The position numbers were made by a program, and so were the translations under genes. Below are positions 44,082-51,217 of a DNA stretch of 62,595 bases, one piece after another. This stretch comes from Solitalea longa (GTDB taxonomy: Bacteria > Bacteroidota > Bacteroidia > Sphingobacteriales > Sphingobacteriaceae): positions 1-62,595 of the forward strand of contig NZ_PQVF01000018.1 in assembly GCF_002920915.1 (NCBI RefSeq). Direction: 5' to 3'. Position 1 is the stretch's first letter, and every line of letters begins with the position of its first letter. Below the pieces are notes generated by a model, which was given only the letters and a program-made list of their open reading frames with translations, was not told where the DNA came from and did not search any database.

Positions 44082-44191
44082 CATATTGTATTATTTGCGT
44101 TACGTTTTTTTGTTGTAATTCCTTCGATGATGAAGTAATAGTACAGTTCAAGTATAAAAATTGTTTCATTAAGCATGAAACTTTATTGATA

Positions 44192-44219
44192 CTAAAAAGA
44201 AAAGCAGCCTAAAGCTGCT
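44192..44219 (-). terminator. intrinsic terminator of the second YceI gene
   Basis: On the minus strand AGCAGC / GCTGCT (44219-44214, 44208-44203) with a 5-nt loop, followed by TTTCTTTTT. Confidence 0.75.
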
Positions 44220-44245
44220 CTATATAAACTTAAGTAAATTTCAAA

Positions 44246-44860
44246 TTATTGACGTCTTGCTATCATCTGAGTTATCTCCAATTCAAAATCGTCGTCAATT
44301 GCTTTATCGCCTATGTCACTAAAAATACTTGCCGATCGATATTTAATATCAAACTGAATTCTATTTACCTTAAACTTATTAGTGATAATAGCAACTGCAC
44401 CTCCATTATCAGAGGGAGATACAAATGCAGGGAACTGAATTTCCTTCGTTATTCCTTTCAGGGTTAGATTACCTGTAACTGCATATTGGTTTTTACCCAA
44501 ACTTTTTGCCTTTGTTATTACAAATTTTGCAGTGGGGAACTTGTCAACAGCAAAAAAATTATCAGATTTTAAATCATTAACCAGTTTTGCGTTATAATTA
44601 GGATCTTTTAGATCATTATCGGTGATAGATTTCATGTCGAACTCAAAGGTTCCACCTGCGAGTTTTCCATTTTTCATGGTTACATATCCTTCCGAAAGTT
44701 GTAAAGAACCCGAATGCATTCCGGTTATTTTTTTGCCAAACCAAACAATATTGGTTTGTGTAGCATCAACCTTATAGGTTACCTCATCTTTTTTAGCCGA
44801 AATAAAAGCAAAAGAAATGAATGCGATGACAGAGAGCGATAAAAGCAGAATCTTTTTCAT
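44246..44860 (-). CDS. YceI-family periplasmic lipocalin-like protein (paralogue 2)
   Basis: A 204-residue exported paralogue of the downstream gene. The signal peptide (1-22) is followed by YKVDATQTNIVWFGKKITGMHSG, FEFDMKSITDNDL, LKSDNFFAVDKFPTAKFVI, VTGNLTLKGITKEIQFP and RIQFDIKYRS with FELEITQM. Synteny and similarity point to a tandem duplication, but each copy has its own terminator and upstream region, so they are separately regulated. Confidence 0.93.
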   Translation of the reverse strand: MKKILLLSLSVIAFISFAFISAKKDEVTYKVDATQTNIVWFGKKITGMHSGSLQLSEGYVTMKNGKLAGGTFEFDMKSITDNDLKDPNYNAKLVNDLKSDNFFAVDKFPTAKFVITKAKSLGKNQYAVTGNLTLKGITKEIQFPAFVSPSDNGGAVAIITNKFKVNRIQFDIKYRSASIFSDIGDKAIDDDFELEITQMIARRQ

Positions 44861-44862
44861 AC

Positions 44863-44903
44863 CGTTTATTAAAGATTTTTTTGATTGTGCAAGTTAATAA
44901 ACG
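44863..44903. repeat. inverted repeat directly before the second YceI start codon
   Basis: CGTTTATTAA (44863-44872) and TTAATAAACG (44894-44903) are perfect 10-bp arms around a 21-nt A+T-rich loop. The nearer arm ends 2 bp from the ATG at 44860. It could be an operator or an mRNA hairpin limiting translation. Confidence 0.55.
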
Positions 44904-44985
44904 TTACCAATAAGGAAATAGTTTAATCAGTATAAAAACAATTAAAATCTTACTATCTCATTTAAAAAGCAGCAGAGGAACTATA

Positions 44986-45033
44986 GTAAAAACAAATGAA
45001 GCTGGCTTCCAGTTATGAAAGCCAGCTTCATTT
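44986..45033 (-). terminator. intrinsic terminator of the first Cys-rich lipoprotein gene
   Basis: On the minus strand a perfect 15-bp stem, AAATGAAGCTGGCTT / AAGCCAGCTTCATTT (45033-45019, 45008-44994), with a 10-nt loop, followed by GTTTTTAC. Confidence 0.9.
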
Positions 45034-45044
45034 AACAATTTATA

Positions 45045-45662
45045 CTAATTAGTTGAGGTACATGGTTGCAAAAGAAATAGATCCCATGGAACCGTAGGAT
45101 ATACTGGTATAGGCTCATTAAGGGCATAATCAGAAGAAAGAACAGTACACCTATTGCCTACTTTTTGCACTTTGACCAAACTTACATAACTCTCAAAAAA
45201 AACATTCCCAGCTGAAAAGCTGCTAATTGGAAAACTAAAAAGCATGGAGGTGGTATAGCATCCGGAGCTTGATTTTCCCACGGAAGATCCAGAAAGAAGA
45301 ACTGGATCAGGGGCTGCATTCACCCGTGCAAAGCTAATTCTATATCCAGATGCGGGATCTAATTTTATGTAAAAATAAACATGGGTTGCCGTATTAAAAA
45401 ACTCACAAGTACCAACACGTTCCCAAAGTATATGATCACACAAGGGATCATCACCACAGCCCCGATCTATTGAAATTGGCGCAAACTGTGATGACCCACA
45501 TTTTTGTCGTAAACATTCAATTGCTTTTGCTTCATCATCATTATAATTAACAACTGCATCTTGCTCTTCAGACAAAGCTGAATCGCTTTTAGAACATCCA
45601 TTGAAAAAGAAAATAGCCAGAACAACTGACGCTCTGGCAGTAATTTTTAATAAGTTTCTCAT
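45045..45662 (-). CDS. Cys-rich putative lipoprotein, paralogue A of the kinase-flanking pair
   Basis: A 205-residue exported protein of no family I recognise. Residues 1-22 form a signal peptide with a lipobox (FNGC, Cys23), so it is probably a lipoprotein. The mature part has seven cysteines at positions shared with the paralogue at 48543: KCGSS, RGCG, LCD, TCE, GCY, RCT and PCT; an eighth (IECL) is extra. Around them the pattern is beta-rich (VYFYIKLDPASGYRISFARVNA, VFFESYVSLVKV). It is divergent from the 7TMR-DISM kinase and has a strong terminator. A periplasmic or surface role linked to the kinase is inference. Confidence 0.8.
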   Translation of the reverse strand: MRNLLKITARASVVLAIFFFNGCSKSDSALSEEQDAVVNYNDDEAKAIECLRQKCGSSQFAPISIDRGCGDDPLCDHILWERVGTCEFFNTATHVYFYIKLDPASGYRISFARVNAAPDPVLLSGSSVGKSSSGCYTTSMLFSFPISSFSAGNVFFESYVSLVKVQKVGNRCTVLSSDYALNEPIPVYPTVPWDLFLLQPCTSTN

Positions 45663-46004
45663 GTTTAAATAGATTTAAGAGTTAATAGATAGATTTTTTC
45701 GAAAAGAAGGTAGAGTCACGCCTTGATGAAGAGGATAAACTAAGTTAACTCCTTAAAACAATATTTCATAATATATTGACCAACAGGCAAATAAATACAC
45801 ATCACCTCCTTGAAAGCTATTTGTTTGCTTCTGAAACAGGTGTTATTTAGCAAGGCTCCTCTCCCATTAAAAAACTGTTTTCTGCTTTATTGATCCTGAT
45901 TACTTAAAAATTGAGTTTATTGTTCGATTTCCAGAGCTTCAAAACACAAACTCCGGATGTATTTTACTGATTATCAAAACAATAAATGCTATATATTTGC
46001 ACAT
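45663..46004. other. intergenic region between lipoprotein A and the 7TMR-DISM kinase
   Basis: A divergent spacer of about 340 bp without a gene. TATATTTG at 45992-45999 matches the -7 consensus and ends only 5 nt before the kinase ATG at 46005, so that transcript would be nearly leaderless; no clear -33 box accompanies it. I see no convincing box on the minus strand for lipoprotein A. Confidence 0.5.
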
Positions 46005-47897
46005 ATGGCCTCACGTTTACTTACTATATGCTTGCTTTTAGGCTTCAGTATAAGAACATTTGCACAGTTTCCGCTCGACACGCTCGATATTGCCATAAAA
46101 CGATCCGCTCATCTTACCCATTATTATAAATACCTTGAGGATTGCAAAGGTTATAGTCAAAATGAAGTTGCCGCTTTTTTAAATTCCGGTCAGTTTAAAA
46201 GTCCCATTCCTAAGCAAGCGTTTAATATGGGCATTAGTGCATGTAGTTATTGGTTAGCCATTGCGTTAAAAAACAGTTCGGCAGATGAAAAGTCCATAGC
46301 GTATACGTTCTATAACAATGGTTTACTTTTCAATTTATATGAATTAAAAAACAACTCGGCAAAACTGATCGACAGCAATTCAATGCATAAACCGTTGCTG
46401 GAAAGAAATTTCCCGGTACGTGGTGTATCTTTTCAACTGCTGCTTAAACCTCATGAAACTAAAATTTTATTGATTAGAATAAAAGGAACTACGGCTAGTA
46501 GTATTTACACACCCATTGATATTTCTTCTACCAACGAGTTGCTCTTTTTTGAAATCGGATACAGTTATCTTATTGGTAAATATATCGGATACTTTCTGCT
46601 TGCCTTGATTGCTAACTTATTGCTGTGGGCGGTTTTAAAAAACAAGCTTCATTTTTTTCTGGCCTGTTATATTCTGATCATTTTAGGCTTCATTCTCGAT
46701 GATTTTCATTTTGATTCAATGGAATTTGGCGGTCGTTTTTTCAGGCATTGGAGCTATGTACACGAAGTGTTTTTTGTAGGTATGGCACTCTATTTCTGTA
46801 GCAGAGTATTTATTTTATTTACTGATCAACAAAATGAAAACCCGCGATTATATTACTGGTTAAGCCGTTATAATCTTATTTTATTACTTCTTTCGGTTAT
46901 TGTGCTGCTAAGCTCTTTAACATTTAATTACTCTCCAAAGGTTTACAAAATAGCCGGAACCATAACTTATTACTATACCGCATTCGGTTTCTTCTTGCTG
47001 ATTTACGTTTTGCTATATGGAGTTGTAAAAAAACAGTATTACGCACTGCTCTATTTCATCTCATCAGCTTTATTATTGGCAGGATTTGTAAGCTATATAG
47101 CTGGTTCTTTCAAACTAGGACGGTTATTAAACATCCGCCCGGGTAATATTATAAACGGATTGGCGCTGGAAATAACCATTTTAACTTTTTTCTTCGTTTA
47201 TAAGTACAAAAAAGAAAAAGATGAGTTGCAGGAAAAGACATTAGAAAGTATTAAATTAAAAGAAGAACATTCGGCAGCCTTATTAGAAATGCAGGAAAAT
47301 GAAAGGACCCGGATAGCTAATGACTTACATGACGATGTGGGAAATACACTAAATGGACTTAGACTAATGACTCAAAATTATTTCGCCAAAACGCCTGCAG
47401 CAAATAATGAAGAAGCTGAATATCGCCAGCAGTTGTTAGACGGTATCAAAAAGGTGAATATCGATTTAAGAAACATCAGCCATAACCTTTTACCGGAAAA
47501 CCTTGCACTTACAGGCCTGATATCAAGTATTAAGAATCGGCTCAACTTATACAATGTAAATAACACCGGCATATACATTACTTTTATTCATGAAGGCAAT
47601 ATAGAAGCACTACCAGATAAAGTTAAATTAATAGTCTATCGGATAATAAATGAGCTCTTACAAAATACGGTTAAGCATTCGGAAGCAACAAAAGCCACGA
47701 TGCAATGTCTTTTGTTCGACAATAGCTTACAGATAATTATGGAAGACAATGGCAGAGGCTTTAACAACAATGCAAACCAGCAAAAAGGACTGGGAATTAA
47801 TAGTATCCAATCGCGAGTAGATTATTTGAACGGTATATTCGAAATAGACAGCAATGAAAATGGGACGACTATAATTATTGAAATTCCGGCAAAATGA
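46005..47897 (+). CDS. 7TMR-DISM sensor histidine kinase (HisKA_3)
   Basis: A 630-residue membrane kinase. The signal peptide (MASRLLTICLLLGFSIRTFAQ) leads into a periplasmic 7TMR-DISMED2-type sensory domain (about 22-180: SACSYWLAIALKNSS, LLLKPHETKILLIRIKG). Seven TM helices follow (about 190-395), then a coiled coil, and a HisKA_3 domain with NERTRIANDLHDDVGNTLNGL (phospho-acceptor His about 442). The C-terminal HATPase_c has NELLQNTVKHSEA, EDNGRGF and KGLGINSI. The start at 46005 gives a clean signal peptide; an in-frame ATG 48 nt upstream would put 16 polar residues before it. It is translationally coupled to the regulator (ATGA overlap). Confidence 0.93.
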   Translation: MASRLLTICLLLGFSIRTFAQFPLDTLDIAIKRSAHLTHYYKYLEDCKGYSQNEVAAFLNSGQFKSPIPKQAFNMGISACSYWLAIALKNSSADEKSIAYTFYNNGLLFNLYELKNNSAKLIDSNSMHKPLLERNFPVRGVSFQLLLKPHETKILLIRIKGTTASSIYTPIDISSTNELLFFEIGYSYLIGKYIGYFLLALIANLLLWAVLKNKLHFFLACYILIILGFILDDFHFDSMEFGGRFFRHWSYVHEVFFVGMALYFCSRVFILFTDQQNENPRLYYWLSRYNLILLLLSVIVLLSSLTFNYSPKVYKIAGTITYYYTAFGFFLLIYVLLYGVVKKQYYALLYFISSALLLAGFVSYIAGSFKLGRLLNIRPGNIINGLALEITILTFFFVYKYKKEKDELQEKTLESIKLKEEHSAALLEMQENERTRIANDLHDDVGNTLNGLRLMTQNYFAKTPAANNEEAEYRQQLLDGIKKVNIDLRNISHNLLPENLALTGLISSIKNRLNLYNVNNTGIYITFIHEGNIEALPDKVKLIVYRIINELLQNTVKHSEATKATMQCLLFDNSLQIIMEDNGRGFNNNANQQKGLGINSIQSRVDYLNGIFEIDSNENGTTIIIEIPAK

Positions 47898-48541
47898 ACC
47901 AGGAAGAATATAAAATAATTATTGCTGATGATCATAAACTGATCAGCGACAGTATTGAGTTGATTATTCGAGAGAATAACCTAGGAAGTGTGATGGGCAA
48001 AGTGGCCAACGGCAATGAACTGTTTATTTTGCTGGAACAAACATCCGTCCATCTGATTATAATGGATATAAGAATGCCTCAGCTTGATGGCCTTAAAGCT
48101 TCAGAAATATTAAAATCGAAAAAAAATCATTCGAAGATCCTGGTTATCAGCCAATACGATAACATTGAGTTTGTAAAACAGTTTCAGGCAATGGGAATTG
48201 ATGGCTATTTGCCGAAGTCATTTGATATCAATGACTTTATAACTGCCATAAAAAAGATAAAAGCCGGTGAAAAGTTTTTTCCTTTGTTGCAAAACGATAA
48301 TTCGACAACCCATTCATCTAAACCGTTTTCTTCATTTGACAATGATCGGTACAAACTTTCAGAACGCGAAATTGAAATCATTGTTTGCATTTCTCAAGGA
48401 CTCACATCCAGGCAAATTGCCCAAAAGCTTTTTTTGAGTGAATTTACTATAACAACTCACCGGCGCAATATTTTCAGAAAATTAGATATTAAAAACGCTG
48501 CTGGTTTAATATTTTTTGCCAAAGAAAATCATTTGATTTAA
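47894..48541 (+). CDS. LuxR/NarL-family response regulator
   Basis: A 215-residue regulator. The receiver domain (about 5-125) has IIADDHKLISD, the phospho-acceptor Asp58 in LIIMDIRMPQLDG, the Ser of ILVISQYD and the Lys of YLPKSFD. The C-terminal LuxR helix-turn-helix (about 150-210) has LSEREIEIIVCISQGLTSRQIAQKLFLSEFTITTHRRNIFRKLDI. It overlaps the kinase gene by 4 nt and is its cognate partner. Its stop lies 1 bp from the convergent stop of lipoprotein B, with no terminator between. Confidence 0.95.
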   Translation: MNQEEYKIIIADDHKLISDSIELIIRENNLGSVMGKVANGNELFILLEQTSVHLIIMDIRMPQLDGLKASEILKSKKNHSKILVISQYDNIEFVKQFQAMGIDGYLPKSFDINDFITAIKKIKAGEKFFPLLQNDNSTTHSSKPFSSFDNDRYKLSEREIEIIVCISQGLTSRQIAQKLFLSEFTITTHRRNIFRKLDIKNAAGLIFFAKENHLI

Positions 48542-48542
48542 T

Positions 48543-49157
48543 CTATTGCTTTGTGATGCCGCAGCTCTGAATCGAATAAATCCTCCAAGGTGTTCTATCC
48601 ACATTTGAACTTCGATTTCCAGCATAATTAGTACCCACAACACTGCAAACCGGACCCGTTCCTCCAACTCTTACTAAATCAACCTTATATTCATAAAATG
48701 CCCTACCTGCAAACGGATGACTACTCAACGGAATTGTAACAAGTAAAGTTGTAGCATAGCAACCGGAATTGCTGGCAGTTACAGGAGTTGTTGTATGTAC
48801 GTCAATATCATTACTAACACGCACACTTGCTTTTTTTATTTTATAGCCTGTTTCCGGAAATATTGTAAAGTAGAAATAGATATTGGAACTGGTATTATAG
48901 ATCTCACATTTCCCGTAGTCTTCATAAATTAAGTAGTCGCAAAGGTAGTCAGCACATCCTATAGCCTTAGATATTAACTGCATATCACTTGAACCACATC
49001 GTTCCTTTATACCTTCTTCTACCTTAGTTTGATCATCGGAAGTTGAAACAACCTGAGCATTTTGAAGAGAGGGGGTTTCTGATTTCGTACAGAAATTCAT
49101 TGTTCCCATAACCATCGCCATTCCGGCTAAGATTATAACTTTTAAAGCATGTTTCAT
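48543..49157 (-). CDS. Cys-rich secreted protein, paralogue B of the kinase-flanking pair
   Basis: A 204-residue exported protein, paralogue of the gene at 45045 on the other side of the two-component system. The N-terminal 22 residues are a signal sequence; Cys23 is in the same position as in paralogue A, but the preceding Phe (MNFC) makes the lipobox poor. All seven other shared cysteines are present: RCGSS, GCAD, LCD, KCE, GCY, VCS and SCG. The shared frame includes NIYFYFTIFPETGYKIKKASVRV and VDLVRVGGTGPVC. Both end TPW/VPW-x-(I/L)-x(3)-Q-x-C. No known family recognised. Convergent with the regulator gene. Confidence 0.8.
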   Translation of the reverse strand: MKHALKVIILAGMAMVMGTMNFCTKSETPSLQNAQVVSTSDDQTKVEEGIKERCGSSDMQLISKAIGCADYLCDYLIYEDYGKCEIYNTSSNIYFYFTIFPETGYKIKKASVRVSNDIDVHTTTPVTASNSGCYATTLLVTIPLSSHPFAGRAFYEYKVDLVRVGGTGPVCSVVGTNYAGNRSSNVDRTPWRIYSIQSCGITKQ

Positions 49158-49293
49158 TTTTCAAAAATTTAGATGAGTAAAGAAATAAGAAAACGATAGT
49201 AAATCTAACCCTTGGATCTCACATCCGACTAAGTATAATTACCTGATATTCAACTATATTTATAGATCTATCAATTAAACAAACAGTTATATT

Positions 49294-50034
49294 TTGAAGG
49301 ACAACTTTTCTAAACAAGCACACTTGTACGCTCAGTTCAGACCCGGTTATTCAAATGAATTAATTGATTTTGTAATAAACCTGGTTGCTGAAAAAGAATA
49401 TGCCTGGGATTGCGGAAGCGGAAATGGCCAAGTTGCTGCAGCATTGGCTACTCATTTTAAAACTGTTTATGCTACTGATATCAGCCAACAACAGCTCGAT
49501 AATGCTATTCAAAAAGAAAATATTCATTACCTCTTATCAGCGGCAGAAGAAACACCCTTTAGTGAAAACCAGTTTAATTTAATCACTGTAGCTCAAGCTA
49601 TTCATTGGTTTAATTTTGAAAAGTTTTATGCTGAAGTAAACAGAACGCTAAAACCCAATGGCATTTTGGCGGTTATCGGTTATGGATTGTTAAGCATTGA
49701 TCCTGAAACAGATGCAATAATTCGTTATTTTTATACTGATATAATTGGCTCCTACTGGGATAAAGAACGAAGTTATATTGACGAAAAGTACCATACTATT
49801 CCATTCCCTTTTGTTGAAATTAAAACACCAACATTCTTTAGTTTTTATTCCTGGAATCGGGAACAATTTATTGGATATTTAACTACATGGTCGGCGGTAC
49901 AGCATTATAAAGACCACAACAAAAAGAACCCTGTCGACTTAATAATCAACCAATTAGAGAAAGCTTGGCCTGTTGAAGAAAAGCGTTCAATTATTTTCCC
50001 CAACTTACTCAGAGTGGGCAAAATTAGGCCTTAA
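49294..50034 (+). CDS. class I SAM-dependent methyltransferase with TTG start
   Basis: A 246-residue cytosolic methyltransferase. The opening KDNFSKQAHLYAQFRPGY is the usual N-terminus of this family, so the start must be the TTG at 49294. No other methionine occurs anywhere in the protein, which rules out an internal ATG start. SAM-binding motif I is AWDCGSGNGQVA (about residue 38), followed by VYATDISQQQLDNA and FNLITVAQAIHWF. C-terminally YLTTWSAVQHYKDHN is characteristic. The substrate is unknown; it resembles the small-molecule methyltransferases of the UbiE/Tam type. Confidence 0.88.
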   Translation: MKDNFSKQAHLYAQFRPGYSNELIDFVINLVAEKEYAWDCGSGNGQVAAALATHFKTVYATDISQQQLDNAIQKENIHYLLSAAEETPFSENQFNLITVAQAIHWFNFEKFYAEVNRTLKPNGILAVIGYGLLSIDPETDAIIRYFYTDIIGSYWDKERSYIDEKYHTIPFPFVEIKTPTFFSFYSWNREQFIGYLTTWSAVQHYKDHNKKNPVDLIINQLEKAWPVEEKRSIIFPNLLRVGKIRP

Positions 50035-50172
50035 ACTTCAATAAAACCCTAGTCAAAAAACCAACCATAGCAGCACGTCCGAAGGCTTAGTTATTGCAAT
50101 AATGGTTTCCATTCAAGGTAAGTTTTGTTTTAACCAGCCTTATTTTCTCAACAATTTTAAATTTTTAAGGAA

Positions 50173-51141
50173 ATGAAAAACTACTCCCAAACCATTTTCT
50201 ACCTACTGATAATTCTTTTATTGGGGTGTAAAAAAAACGATTCGGATCCGGAGCAACCCAGGGTAACTTCCTTAGAATTCAAAAATGATTTATTATTTGT
50301 AAACAAGGCCGATTTTCAAATCGAAACCAGTGTGCCTGCCGAATTCTCATCCAGCGATCCAAAAATACAGATGACCTCCGATGGCTTAATCCATAGGATC
50401 ACTTCATCAGAGGTAATAGCAATTGATGTAACCTGGAAAGATCGTTCACTAACACCCATCCGGCTATATGCTTTAGGGGCTACCGACGATTCATTCGACC
50501 CTCCGTATGCCGCTTTTCATGGAAATCATGCTTCTGATCCTTATAACGCCTATCTTCTAGGTTGGGAAACTTTACAAAAACTCCCGGTAACCAATACCAC
50601 TTATGCCATTATTTTACGCCATGCAGATGCCGACGACGGTGTGGATTTCAGCAAAACCACCGGCCCAGCAAACTGGTGGAAATCTTGTGACCCAACCGAA
50701 GCTCGCCAACTGAACCAACAAGGAAAATCCAGATCCACAGAACTGGGTAAAGTATTCAAAGATTTGCAATATAATATCAACAGGGTGTTCAGCAGTGAGT
50801 TTTGCAGAGCTCGTACGACCGCTGAATTAATTGACGCCGGGCCCACAATTCAAATTGACAATCGGCTTAACCATGGAAGTTACAATGTTTCGGGCGGTAG
50901 TATTTTTGGAGGAATTAGAAATGTGCTTGGAGAACAACCTGTTGACAACACCCTCACTTTAGTGGTTACCCATCATGCCGGCAACGAAATGATTTTCCAG
51001 ACATTCCCAGAAGTTTCTCCATTTACCTGGACCGGTGCCTATTTTATAAAGATCGACCCCGATGGCACATTAACTTACGAGGGAGCCGCTTCATGGGGCA
51101 TGTTTATGTACTGGCGTAATAAAAAACTTGGCCTGTTATAA
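50173..51141 (+). CDS. histidine-phosphatase-superfamily lipoprotein
   Basis: A 322-residue exported protein. A lipoprotein signal peptide ends in LLLGC (Cys about 16). An N-terminal beta-sandwich-like region (about 30-120, with FVNKADFQIETSVPA and VIAIDVTWKD, Big-like) precedes a phosphoglycerate-mutase-like domain. That domain has the RH motif in YAIILRHADADDG (about 157), GKSRSTELGKVFKDL, the second Arg in VFSSEFCRARTTAEL (about 212) and the catalytic His of LVVTHHAGNE (about 270). The phosphatase core appears intact, so a periplasmic or surface phosphomonoesterase is likely; the substrate is unknown. Confidence 0.82.
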   Translation: MKNYSQTIFYLLIILLLGCKKNDSDPEQPRVTSLEFKNDLLFVNKADFQIETSVPAEFSSSDPKIQMTSDGLIHRITSSEVIAIDVTWKDRSLTPIRLYALGATDDSFDPPYAAFHGNHASDPYNAYLLGWETLQKLPVTNTTYAIILRHADADDGVDFSKTTGPANWWKSCDPTEARQLNQQGKSRSTELGKVFKDLQYNINRVFSSEFCRARTTAELIDAGPTIQIDNRLNHGSYNVSGGSIFGGIRNVLGEQPVDNTLTLVVTHHAGNEMIFQTFPEVSPFTWTGAYFIKIDPDGTLTYEGAASWGMFMYWRNKKLGLL

Positions 51142-51164
51142 TTAAAAAAATTAACAGAAAAATA

Positions 51165-51191
51165 AAGCCCAACCATTAAATGGTTGGGCTT
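51165..51191. terminator. terminator between the phosphatase lipoprotein and gcvP genes
   Basis: AAGCCCAACCAT / ATGGTTGGGCTT (51165-51176, 51180-51191), a perfect 12-bp stem with a 3-nt loop. On the minus strand it is followed by TATTTTTCTG, so it serves gcvP best; both genes converge on it. Confidence 0.85.
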
Positions 51192-51217
51192 CTATATTTA
51201 AAAGAAATAAGCTAAAA

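Noticed and set aside
43418-44860. YceI pair as part of a cytochrome b561 operon
   Set aside because: No cytochrome gene is adjacent, and each YceI gene has its own terminator.
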